From the NCBI GenBank assembly GCA_013400155.1, contig VXBM01000014.1:1266035-1330034 (forward strand): 64,000 nt of DNA, given 5' to 3'. This DNA is from Helopsaltes ochotensis (taxonomy: Eukaryota; Chordata; Aves; Passeriformes; Locustellidae). This document shows, piece by piece, positions 46,738 through 58,207 of this stretch; position 1 is the stretch's first letter, and the number at the start of each line of letters is the position of its first letter. Position numbers and translations under genes: made by a program. Below the pieces are notes generated by a model that worked only from the letters and a program-made list of their open reading frames with translations, did no database searches and was not told the DNA's origin.

Positions 46738-49208
46738 GTAACTTTAATAATACATTTTAAACATCAAACTTAGGGTCTTTTCAGTGGCTGATACGTGATC
46801 AGGGAGTTGTTACAATGGCCATGAGCATTAGCATCTTGGAACTGTGTAACTGGAAAGCATTATAACATCAGCAACTGCAGCATTGTAGCATCGAAAAAAG
46901 TACCTCGAAAAAGGTAGCAATTATGCTGATTTCCCTTGAAGTTTAGTACCTTGTTCCTAAAAAAACCTCTCAAAACACTTCTACTTTCACAAATGAAAGC
47001 AGGGTGGGCTTGAAAGATGACTTAGGTTTTCTTCTACATGCAATGCAGAGCTGAACTGGTACCAGTGCCCTATTATCTCAGGTTCTAAGTGGGCAACCGT
47101 CTTGCATTGCTCTCTGAAAGGTTGATTTGCCGTTTCAGGAGTGTTCTTAAATTCTATAACATTTGTGTTTTAAAGCAACAGCATGTCTTAAGCACCTGGT
47201 AATGTTCCATGTATATCAGATATACAAGGTTGCCAAACTGTGGCAAGATTGGCAATCTCTCTTGCATAGAAAGTAGTTGTAGTGACTTAGATAAGGAATA
47301 AAGGACAGAAACATGGGTGAAATACTTCATTTTTATGCAGAATAGCTTCTTGTCTGGATCCAGCTAATGGAATTAAGTAGTTAACTTCTGATCAAAGTCT
47401 TTTTTACCCAAAAATCCCCAAATTTGAAACTTACCATCAAATTACCGGCTTTGAGCCTATCCTCTGGCAATTATCAGCAGGGTCGTATTTTAATACTTGG
47501 ATTAAAATATCTAAAACTGATGAGCAAAACCTGCTGGGATGAGTCCAGTGGTTGGTGTGCCATGATGGATGGATGGTTACAGGCTCTTCCACAGGGTAGG
47601 CACATCAGGCACAGCACTGCCTGGGAGGGGATTGTTCTGCTCTGCTCTGCACTGGGGCAGCCTCACCTCAAGTGATAGGGGCAGTTCTGGGTGCCACAAT
47701 ATAATTATGAAGGACATAAAGCTATTAAAGCTAGTCCAGAAGAGGGCAATGAAGAGAGTGAAAAGCCTTGAGGGGAAGCTGTATGAGGGATGGCTGAGGT
47801 CACTTGGTCAGTCTGGAGAAGAGGAGACTGAGGAGAGAGTCAACAACTTCCTAGTGAGGGAAAGAGGAGGGGCAGGCACTGATCTCTTTTCCGGTGACAG
47901 GACCCAAGGGAAAGGCCTAAAGTTATGTCAGGGGAGGTTTAGGGTGAATATTAGGAAAAGGTTCTTCACCCAGAGGGTGGCTGGGCACTGGATCAGGCTC
48001 CCCAGGGAAGTCTTCACAGCACCATGCCTGGCAGTTCAAGAAGGTTTTGGAAAATGCTCTCAGGCACTTGGTGTAACTCTTGGGACTGTTCTGTGTAGGG
48101 CCAAGAGTTGGACTTTAATCCTTGTGAGACCTTTCGAATTCAGGATAATCCATGATACTGCTATTTTGGAAATGAGATCAAAACCCAATCCCTGTTTTCA
48201 GTATGTAGCTGGTAAAAGTTGACTGTCTTGTGACAGTCATGTAAACCATTCTGTATTTGTGTCTGATCATGTCTTGCACAGCAGACAGTTTTTACAAAAT
48301 AATAAGCTATGTGAAGAAAATCAGTGATGGGGAAATTGGGCAGAAAACTTACTACACAATGGCAAGGCATTTTTAATTTTTGTTTTTCTTAAGACACAAT
48401 CTTCAATTGAAGAAATGGGTTATTAGTAAGAAACTCTTAGATATTGTTTCACTTGATTAAATACAGTCAAGATGAAATGGACATGCTGTTATATGATCCA
48501 ACTCCAAGACATTTCATGTGTAAATCTACTTGTTGTCAGACAAAATTTTTCTGCCTTGAGATTAGCTTGTAATTTCAGGGAAGAATGTATTTGCAATCAA
48601 CAAAGCGGCCAAAATCTGAATTAGAGTAATCACTTTGGATTGTATTGCATGTGCATTTCAGGTCTACATTGCTGTGGAGAAAAGTAGTCCTGGCAGTGCC
48701 CTTCTTTTTCTGCTGACTTCTGCTGTCCTGACATCAGAGTAGTGAGCTAGGCTTGAGATTAGTAGGCCTGAAAAAAATTACCAGTTTCTTTGTTTTCCAC
48801 TTTTTTCAATACCGCCCGTTTTACCTTCTGGTTACAAACACCTCTATGCTCCCACAATTCAAGGGTGATGCATAAGTGGTGTTTAATAGAAGAGGACAGC
48901 CAGTACCCACTTAAAATGCAGATCACATTGTAGCCTTAGCCATTTGTTAAATCTGCCAGGTGCTTGTGCTCTCAGCACAGAGCTGTCTTAGGGAACGTTG
49001 GCATAGATAATTTTGATAATTGGTTCCAAACTGATGGGGCCCCTTTTCCCAAGAGAATAAATGGGAAAATTAAGGCCTTAGTTTGGAGCCAGATGATATC
49101 GAGTCTACTTGGCGTCTGTGGTGCAAGTAAATGAACAGCACCTGGATATGTATGTTGAAATAACCCAATCAGAATTTTCCTCTCTGACTTGATGCTGTTG
49201 TTGTCTAG
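46738..49208 (+). other. BIRC6: Intron w30
   Basis: 2,471 nt with the 600-nt CR1 fragment in its first half. Confidence 0.9.
47545..48165 (+). mobile_element. CR1 LINE 3' fragment, + orientation (longest CR1 in window)
   Basis: Typical CR1 3'-region text: ctctgcactggggcagcctc, ctagtccagaagagggcaat, ggaggtttagggtgaatatt, gaaaaggttcttcacccaga, ggactttaatccttgtgaga, and a tail ending ccatgatactg. About 600 nt. The open frames across it are by-products of this repeat. Lies in intron w30. Confidence 0.93.
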
Positions 49209-49382
49209 GTCAACCATTACCAGCTGAAATGACACTTGCCCAGCTTCTGACCCTGCTGTATGACCGCAAACTCCCTCAAGGATACCGATCAATAGATTTG
49301 ACAGTTAAACTTGGTTCCAAAGTGATCTCAGATCCAAGCTTATCAAAAACAGACTCATTTAAACGTCTTCACACAGAAAAAG
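49209..49382 (+). CDS. BIRC6: BIRC6 exon w31 (end of ubiquitin-like region)
   Basis: 174 nt (58 codons, phase 1 both ends), window residues 1933-1991: QPLPAEMTLAQLLTLLYDR, YRSIDLTVKLGSKVI, then SKTDSFKRLHTEK. A helix then a beta-strand, which would complete the ubiquitin-like fold begun in w28. Acceptor gtctag, donor AAAG|gtgagt. Confidence 0.95.
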
Positions 49383-52300
49383 GTGAGTGTTCTTACTTTT
49401 TTTGGTATACTCCTTTTAAAAATGTTTTTATTGTGGACAAAAATGGTTTTGATTTTCTTGATGAGAAACAGTGGTTTTCTGTATTTTCTTGGATGATTTT
49501 CCTGAGCTATTCTTTTCTAGAAAAGAGCTGAACTTTGTCATAAAGTACAAATTCATTGCCTGCCTAAATTGTATCTGTAAGATCCTCCAATATGGGTGTT
49601 CTGGTTTCAGTTTTCTTTTTTCATTGTAACATTGTATGTGATACAATTATGATTGCATAGATACAGTATATTTTATTTCTTGACATGTGTATCTATTCTC
49701 TCTAGTAAGCATGCTGGTAATGAGGGCAGACTTAGTAATGCAGGAGCTGTTTGAATCCATGTGACTTAAAGAAACCTGTGAATTTTTTTATTACTATATC
49801 TTAGGTACCAAGTGCTGCTTTGAAAATGGAGATTTCTCTCAAGCCATCTAAGCAGGTTTTATAACTCCAGCTTTTAAAAATGTTTAACATTTTCTAATAC
49901 GATGTATTTCTTGATAACAGTTCTGCCACTCACTTGCTATCTACTTGCTGGGGAAGGGGAAGGGAGGAGATTGATCCCAGGAGTCTGTTCTGAAATATTT
50001 TTATATCATTCCTTTAGGCAAGACTTAGAGAAATGGGACTTTAAAATTAAGCTAATTGTGATCTACTGATCATCAGTCTGCTGACACAGCATGGAATTCC
50101 AAAGTCAGTCATTCAGTTCTTTTAAGACAGAGTCTTTTTTTAATAACTTTTCACTTGATAGTCTGTTTCTAAAAAAGATAAGTAACAGAAGTGTTGAAAA
50201 AATCGTAATTTTCTGGATATCTGGTCTGAAATAAGCATTTCATGACTCTATACATATCTCTCACACTTTTGAGAGATGTATCTTTTTCAAATAATACTTT
50301 TGTTTAGCTGCTCTATTTAAATTCTAAACATACAGTATTTTACTATTTGAATAAAACTCGAATTGTTAGAGAAGGTTCAATGTAGTAGTGAAGTTGACTG
50401 TGAAGACATAAAGGTCCTCTGAAATTTTTTTACGTTACTGGGCACTTTTTTTTTATTTTTTAACTTGAGACAAATACTTTGGAAAATTTGAGTTTGTCAT
50501 TACAAATGCATTGATCTGTGGTGCTATACAGCAAAATATTAGTTTTATTCACAATCACCACTCAGCAATAATGAAGGTCAGAGCTACTGCTTTTTCGGGA
50601 CATGTTTGTAATATCTAGAGAAATCATCCCTACGTATCAGTGTTCCTTTACTTGCTACTTAAAGTAGACCACGGGGTTTTTGGCACCATCCATGCTGGAT
50701 AGATTTTATAGATTCACATGGTGTCTCTAGTGTTACATTTACTACTACCTGAGGAGAAGTGTCGTTTAGTAACATTTTTTTCTGTGCGCCTGAATGCCTT
50801 TTTTGAGATCAGCAGTTTTCCACAGCTGCAGTGCATGACTTCACTGAAAACTTGGAGAATACTCGTGGAGGTGAAATGGTTTAAATTGGATATAAGACCA
50901 GCTAAAGCAAGGACTTGAGAAACATACTTAAGTGTAACTCCTTGAGTGAATATTGAAGATAATGGGATATATTTGCACTCAAAATGAAAGGATCTGCCTA
51001 TAGCCTTACTCACTGAGAGCTTTCTTTTCCAGTGTCTTTTGCAGAGAAACAGCTTTGTATTATCAGTATCTCTGTTTTCTTGTTTACTTTGTTTAGAAAG
51101 GCTTACAGCTTTTTACACTGCAAAATAGAGGGGTGAGGTTTTATGTCAAAATCTTTATTTTGTTGTGAAGGATATCTAACATTTCTTGTGGTCCAATCAA
51201 TTCATGCCATTGCAAGCAATTGAATTGCAGATCATGTTCAGCCGAGAGAGATTGATCCTCCATATGTCTGTGGAAGGCAAGTTTGTGACACCCTCACCCA
51301 CTGTCTGTGGGGAAAAGGAGCACTTCCACAGAGATTTCTGCCTGTCTCTTTTAGAACACTAGAGATGAAAGCTGTATGTATTGAAAGTGTTACATGAAAC
51401 CGCTTTGGACATTTTCTTACATGGATTATCCAGCTTTGAAAGTATCTGTGACCTTTTCTTAGTCTGTCTATGAAAGAGTTCTTCAGACAGAGATACTTCT
51501 CATAGTCTGTGTGTTTGAAGTAGGATGAATTGATGTATATATTCCAACATGTCCCTGATTTAAGCTTATTAAATCTTACACTTTGATCATATTGTTCCAA
51601 AGCAGTGTGATCCTCCCACAGCATATCGGTGATGTCTTGGTAACACAGTGCTTCTTTCATGTTTAAAAATTGAGAATTAGGATGGGGAAAGACCTGCTGT
51701 TTCCTATTCCCTTTCAAATTAGAGAAGAAACAGTTTTAAAAGATGAAGTATCTGTTAAAAGATACAGTGTCTGCTGTTTAAAATTCTTTTCATAAGAAAT
51801 TTGATTTGGTAGCTGTACAAATTATTCTTTAATGTGCTTCTGTATTTTTACAAGTATATAATAAATAGTAGCATATGTAGTATATGTATGGAGTATAACT
51901 GAGGATTATCATCAGTGTCAGACTGCTCACAGTGGAGAGATACTAAGACCACTTGATCTCTCCTGCCTTTTGATGTGGCTGTTCTGTGAAGACTTGGAGG
52001 ACCCCTGCATTACATTGCTTAAAAGTATAATCTGCAAAACAGATTTTTGAACTAAATATACACTGAAGTTTGCCTGTGGCAATTAGCAAAGAGGGTTGAT
52101 TTTTGTCAATAAGGAATTGTGGTAGTGTTCTGTGTGTGCATAAGTGCATAGAATGTTCATTTTTGTCTGTTGTACAAGATGTTGGGGTGCTTAGTCATAG
52201 GATGGAGGAGGATAAAGGTAAGTAGAAAGTTAGAAATCCAGATCATAATCTTTTCTCATGAGGAAGAATTGAATTATATTTCATGGCTTTCGCAAAGGGT

Positions 52301-52740
52301 CATTCTGACATCTCACAGAGAGGAGATATGATAAGCAAAGCTAATTTAAGGTTATCTTTTCTTTCTTCAGCTATAAGCTCTTAATTGGAGAATAATAAAC
52401 CTACACTTAACTTCTAGATGAGTGTTAAAAAGTGTCGTAACTTCAAAATTAGTGAAGTCTTGAAGGCATAGATCAAATTCTAATAAAACATAAAATTCTA
52501 ATAATTAACATGTAGCCCTGTATAAATAATGCTAAGTTTGACATGGATCTGCTGTCATTGGCAAGAGGTACCGCTAACACTTATTTTCTTTAGATATTCT
52601 TGTATTCATTTCGGGTTCTAGGCTCAGTCTTTGCTTAAGAAGGAACCAATACTTTTGAAATCCACTTTTAAATGAGGACAAAGAAATAAACACAGTATTG
52701 ATGATATGTGATAATTTCTTTTATGTTTGTGCTTTTGTAG
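49383..52740 (+). other. BIRC6: Intron w31 (longest intron)
   Basis: 3,358 nt. No transposon recognised. A 159-codon minus-strand open frame at 51238-51717 has no recognisable motif. Confidence 0.9.
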
Positions 52741-52937
52741 AACATGCAGATTTACTGGGACCTTGCCCTGAAGACGAAGCCATCAGTCCTGGGGACGAGT
52801 GTATGGATGCAGTTCTAGATGAATCACTTCTTGAAACCTGTCCCATTCAGTCTCCACTGCAAGTTTTTGCAGGCATGGGTGGATTGGCTCTTATTGCAGA
52901 GAGACTCCCTATGCTTTATCCTGACGTAATTCAACAA
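52741..52937 (+). CDS. BIRC6: BIRC6 exon w32
   Basis: 197 nt, window residues 1991-2056: EHADLLGPCPEDEAISPGDE, an acidic linker (DAVLDESLLETCP), then VFAGMGGLALIAERLPML and a segment ending VIQQ. The return to armadillo-like helices (GGLALIAERLPML is a classic repeat-like helix). Acceptor tttgtag, donor CAA|gtgagt, phase 0 end. Confidence 0.96.
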
Positions 52938-55057
52938 GTGAGTGGAAAAAATAAGTGTCAGAAAAAATGCTTAAGAGTATTCTATTTGTTTGTTTAAGGA
53001 TAGTATTTTCCTTATATTTCTCTATGGTTCAGTTTAACTTCTCAGTTATGCGAGGAAGTTACTTTAAAATAGGCAGGTGCATAACTCTGCAGCCCTGTTC
53101 AGCCTTACATGTGCTTCCCTGTCCGTGTCACAGATTATAGCCTGAGTATCTGTGTCCTTGTGGGACCAAGGCAAGCTGCTTCTGTTAACTTAAAATATCT
53201 TGGAGGGTGCAGTAAAATAAAGTTACTGATGTACTATAAAGGCATACTTGCTTATCACTTAATTGTTCGTGCAAATGTACCCTCATAGATATTTTTATGT
53301 AAGTGAAATTCAGTTCTCAAAGCAGATGATGTAATTTTATTATTATAAATAACAATATCATTTAAAACATATTTATATTAAAAAATAATAGATATTATTT
53401 GTATACTTATATATAGAATTGCTCTACGTGCACTGATAGGCATTTCAAAAATGTCAAGTGGCATTAGTGTGGAATTATTCCTTTGGCTGCTGTTCTAAGT
53501 ACACGTGCTAAAAAGAGAAAAAATAACCTGTGAATTATTTAGATTCTATTTGATATATTTTTGAAGTTTTTGGCTGATACTCCTAATAGGAAAGAATATT
53601 TATTCCACTTGAAACTGAATTAATCATGAATTAAGGGTACTGTCAGTACCCTGGCTGTAAAATTATGGCAACCGTAGGACTGGATAATTAGCATCCATCC
53701 TTTGTAAATAGTTCTACAAAGGCCTTAGAGGTCTAGTACCAATACAGTTCAAAAATTACAAGTTAAAAGTATTTACATAAATAGTTACTGTATTATGAAT
53801 TCCAAGAGGGATAATGTGTTCTCTGTATTGAAGAAAACTGATACATGGCATTCTGCAACACCTGAAAGGTAACTTATGACAATGAGAAATTTCATTCCCT
53901 TTTTTTTTCCTTCTTTTTCTATACTCCTAAGAACTTACTGTCTTTTCACATATGTGAGATATATGTTTAGATTCAAATACTGAATAAAAATTCTATAAAC
54001 CATAAAAAAAATTAAATACAATAATACCAAACATACTATTCAGATTGAGGACTGATGATTTCTCCAGACTCTTAATTCTTTAGTTTTACTTCAATATTTC
54101 TCCAAGTCACTGGTACTTCTGGTTCTCCTAATGTCAAGATAATTGGAATAAATGCAGTAAAACATGGCTTTGACTTTAAATTAGGAATTTGGTATTCTGG
54201 ATAATTTCTGTAAAGGCTTTTCATAATAATTTTTTCCGGTTTAGATCAGTCTGGTGATAAGTACTAAAATTGTGAATATAATCAAATCAGTTTATTTGCA
54301 TATCATGAAAGCCTGAAACCTCTGTGATGTTTAATTATGAGAGGGACCTCGGTGTCATAATTTCATTTAAATTGTTTGATTGTGTCTTGGGGCACTGTAC
54401 AGCTACTACCCCCTTAAACTCTGATTCCTATCATAATGCTTGACTGCACAGTCCTCTGGTCACAAAACGGACTGTTCTGTTAGAGTATAATAGTAATAAA
54501 GCCTGCCAAATGAATCAAAAGCTCAAAAGGACCACAAGTTGCTAGAAACCTGCTAAGGTACTTGAAGTTGTTCTTTATTTTTAAAGGCATTATGATTAAT
54601 TTTTCTTCTTTTGCAATATGTAATTATTAAATTAAATTTTAAAAAACTAAAATACTTACATTCCCAGTTTTTGATGTTAAAAATAAAAGGGGTGTTTCTT
54701 ATTTAAGCGTATGGTACATAAATTAATCTTCAGTATTTACTTCAGAGTAATTAGTGTCTCTTATGCCTCTATATTTAAGCAACACACATTAACTGAGGAT
54801 TTTAGGTTGGTAAAATACTTTTGATTGCTTGTGGAGGCACGACTTTCTACCACTGTACTGCAAATGCAACAAGTATGCCCTTTTCAGCCATTTAGCATGG
54901 CCCCTGTATCTGCAAAGGGTAGAATATTTAATGTGACTTCTTTATCATGTCCTACATTAAGATTGCATGTCTTTTAGATCTTTAATATAGTAGAACTTTT
55001 GTTTAAGGTGTTCAATTGAATGACTGCCAAATTTCTTTGTTGTTTCTCTTGGTCAAG
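52938..55057 (+). other. BIRC6: Intron w32
   Basis: 2,120 nt, very AT-rich, nothing recognised. Confidence 0.9.
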
Positions 55058-55358
55058 GTGAGCACCCCAGTCGTTACGTCAGCCACACAGGAAAAACAGA
55101 AGGACAGTGATCAGTTTGAATGGGTTACCATTGAACAATCAGGGGAATTGGTGTATGAAGCACCAGAAACAATTGCTGCAGAACCTCCACCGATCAAGTC
55201 AACAGTCCAGACTATGTCTCCCATACCTGCACATTCTTTGGCTGCCTTTGGTTTATTTCTCCGTCTCCCGGGCTATGCTGAGGTGCTGCTAAAAGAACGG
55301 AAACATGCTCAGTGTCTGTTGAGATTGGTGTTGGGAGTTACAGATGATGGTGAAGGAA
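55058..55358 (+). CDS. BIRC6: BIRC6 exon w33
   Basis: 301 nt, window residues 2057-2157: VSTPVVTSATQEKQKDSDQF, EWVTIEQSGELVYEAPE, a Pro-rich stretch, then HSLAAFGLFLRLPGYAEVLL and CLLRLVLGVTDDGEGS. Linker followed by scaffold helices. The acceptor ggtcaag is preceded by a T-rich tract; the donor is GGAA|gtatgt; phase 1 end. Confidence 0.96.
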
Positions 55359-56029
55359 GTATGTGCTGTAATTATTACCTTTCTTTTTAGACCACAGATA
55401 GATCATTTTACTTAAATTTATTTGCACTGTATTGCTTTTATCAGGAAGTTAGAATTGGTTTGTGCAGAAGAGCACTGAAGGCATCTTTGATAAACTGTTG
55501 TCTCTATTAAATTCTGTCTGGCAAAGTTTTATCACAATCATCAGTATTCAAGGGTTCTTATCTCATGTCAGAGTAATAGTAAAATAAGTACTGCTAAAGC
55601 CTACAGTGACATTGTCAAGATGACTGCAGACAGAATGATCTGAGTAGCTGGAAGTGCTGAACTAATTGAGCAAACATCCTATAATTCTGCCAAATGCAGA
55701 GTAATATGGATAAGAGCAAAGCTACAACAGATGTAGAGTAAACCATTGAATAGTATTGTTCTGGAAAAGGAGAGTAAAGATTATGGTAATTAAGTTGCCT
55801 AAACAGAAGCTCTACCTTGATGGTGTGAGTTCAGAGGGAGAAATGGGATAGTCTTCAAAGAATTACCAAACAAGCCAGGAAAAATATTCTTGTCAATATC
55901 TTTGCAAATGAACCTGGAATTCTGCATATAGTTACTGTTTTGAAAAACTGGACCAGTGTGTATGAAGTATGTTTTCATACATTTAAGGCATTTTCTTTCA
56001 CTGGGTATTGTGTAGTGGTGCACTTGAGT

Positions 56030-56098
56030 AGTGAGATTTACAGCTGAACTTGATGGTGTCAAGGGTCTTTGCCAACCTACACGATTCTGTGATTATGA
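56030..56098 (+). mobile_element. Short CR1 3'-end fragment, + orientation
   Basis: gctgaacttgatggtgtcaa, gggtctttgccaacctacac and gattctgtgattatg match the last bases of CR1. Only about 70 nt, in intron w33. Confidence 0.75.
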
Positions 56099-56464
56099 CT
56101 TTGAAAAGAATGCTGGTTTTTCTGCAATCATCAGAAGTTAGTCTCTATTTAGCACTCTATAGAGTGATGTGCAACATGGACCTGAAAAGACCAGCTGGAA
56201 AACCAAGAATCTCATTTGCCCTCCCTTCTGCTTATCTTTTTATTTCTCTGGTATTCAGGTGCAGGATAGTAGCTGAAAATAAACTGGGCAATAAAAATTG
56301 AGTCTAGCTACTCATAGCCATCTAATTTGAGTGTTAAATAACTGAAGAACGATATGCAGTTTCTAGAGCAGTCCCAGGCCCTTACTTCTGCCGGCAATTT
56401 TTATGTCCTTTTTTTCCTTTTTTTTTTAATAAAGAGACCTTCAGAATTTGGGTTGCTTTCTTCT

Positions 56465-56482
56465 TGGTGTGTGTGTGTGCGC
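56465..56482 (+). repeat. (GT)n run
   Basis: Short gtgtgtgtgtgtgcgc in intron w33. Confidence 0.8.
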
Positions 56483-57989
56483 AGCCACTACTGCTATTAG
56501 AATACCATTCCAGAACATAATTTTCTTGATGGCTAGGGGCTGCTTTGATTTTATGCCTATATTCATTCCTATGTAGTTTGTGGCCAATAGCTCTTTTTTG
56601 TCCAATGCGTTTGTTGATGGGAATTACATTCCCTCGTAGCCTTTGTTTTAGCTGGACTAAACAGCCAATTTCTCTTTTCCCTAAGCCAAACATCTGAATT
56701 CAACCCCACAAAATGTGACTTCAGTTGTACACAGTAATCCACATTAGTTTTCTGTATAAATTATTAATATCTTCCTTTTTTGTTTGAAATATTTCACACA
56801 TGTAGAATCTCATTACTTTCTTGCATAATACAAAGAGCTGCAATTATAAATCTATGGCTTATAGATTGAAACATGGATTCAGTTGTCTGCAAGGATAAAT
56901 AATATGCAAATGTTTATATTTTCTCTTTTTTGATTTGGCTATGCCTGCAGTTATGGAATTCTGTCAGATGGGCTTATTTTCCGGAAGTTTTTGATTTTAT
57001 TTATGGAGATCCCAGTCAGAGGACTTTTCATTCCTTCTTGTTACTGTCTTTGCAAAGAGTGTCAGATAGATATGAATTAACACGTATATACATATGTATG
57101 TGTGTAGATACGTGTACACACAAATACAGACATATTTGTTTAGATCTCTGGATCATGAAACAGCTGATAAACTCTTAAGAGTGAGGGAGAAAATAAAATA
57201 TTTAAAATAGGAAGCAAACTTCTGGACAAAGTTGGCTATTTTAAAGTATTTTTACTGTTTGAAGCATCTCCAGTTGTCAGTTGTCTCTATGTATGCACTG
57301 GGAAAGGAATGTGAAATGTATTGTTAAATACGGGGGGGGAAAAAAAGACAGTTTCCCATATCTGAGTGTGTTGCATTAATAGGTCATGCCAGTATTTGAA
57401 ATATAGCTTTTAAAAGAAAATTTTTGCTCATAATGCAAAGGGGTTAAAAAGTTTAAGTAATTGTAGCACAAAATTAATGCATGCAATGCATCTAATTAAA
57501 GTTATGTTAGTATTTCACCATGTATTCAACTTCAGTAGAAACTTGGTTTGTATCAATGCATTAATTCACACTTTGGGCACATGAATACAAAAAAGAATCC
57601 TACATATGATAAACTACTGCTGCTTGTCAGCTGAGCTGCTATTAGCTGTGTTCTTTACCTTGCTGTATTTGGAATTATTAAAAATATATATGTATTTTTA
57701 AAAAATACGTCCAAACCAGTTTTCTCCCTGGCAAATAGCAAATCAGATTTTGAAAATTTAGTTCTTTATCAAATCTATTAATAAAATAAAGAAACATTCT
57801 TTCTTCTACGCTCTTCTCATAATGAATTTTTTCTTTGAAGAGAAACATAGTATCAGATAGCTTTACTGTATGTGAATGCTTAAGTCCTTAGTAGGTTTCT
57901 GGATGTTCATAAACTATTGCAGAGATTAATAGGCTGTATTGAACTGTTGAAAGCAAATGAGGGTTTGATGTGTTTCTTCTCTGACCTAG

Positions 57990-58207
57990 GTCATATCCTG
58001 CAGTCTCCTTCAGCAAACGTGCTCCCGACTCTGCCCTTCCACGTGCTGCGCAGTTTGTTCAGCTCGACGCCGCTGACCACGGACGACGGCGTGCTGCTGA
58101 GGCGCATGGCGCTGGAGATCGGCGCCATCCACCTCATCCTGGCCTGCCTGTCTGCCCTGAGCCACCACGCGCCAAGGGTGCCCAACTCAAGTCCCAACCA
58201 GGCAGAG
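57990..58207 (+). CDS. BIRC6: BIRC6 exon w34 (CpG-dense)
   Basis: 218 nt, window residues 2157-2229: HILQSPSANVLPTLPFHVLR, TTDDGVLLRRMALEIGAIHL, then LACLSALSHHAPRVPNSS to QAE. Scaffold helices. Its base composition is unlike every other exon here: I count 17 CpG between about 58018 and 58175, mostly from G/C third codon positions. Acceptor gacctag, donor AGAG|gtaggg, phase 0 end. Confidence 0.96.

Larger units (their letters stand above)
55359..57989 (+). other. BIRC6: Intron w33
   Basis: 2,631 nt with a CR1 tip and a short GT run. A complex, repeat-free AT-rich stretch occupies about 57470-57690. Confidence 0.9.

Noticed and set aside
47569..48222. A 217-codon + strand open frame as a gene
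   Set aside because: It coincides with a CR1 3' fragment whose consensus is read through; the translation has no domain and no splice context.
51238..51717. A 159-codon minus-strand open frame in intron w31
   Set aside because: No recognisable motif, splice signal or promoter; compatible with chance in a window this size, though a protein search would settle it.
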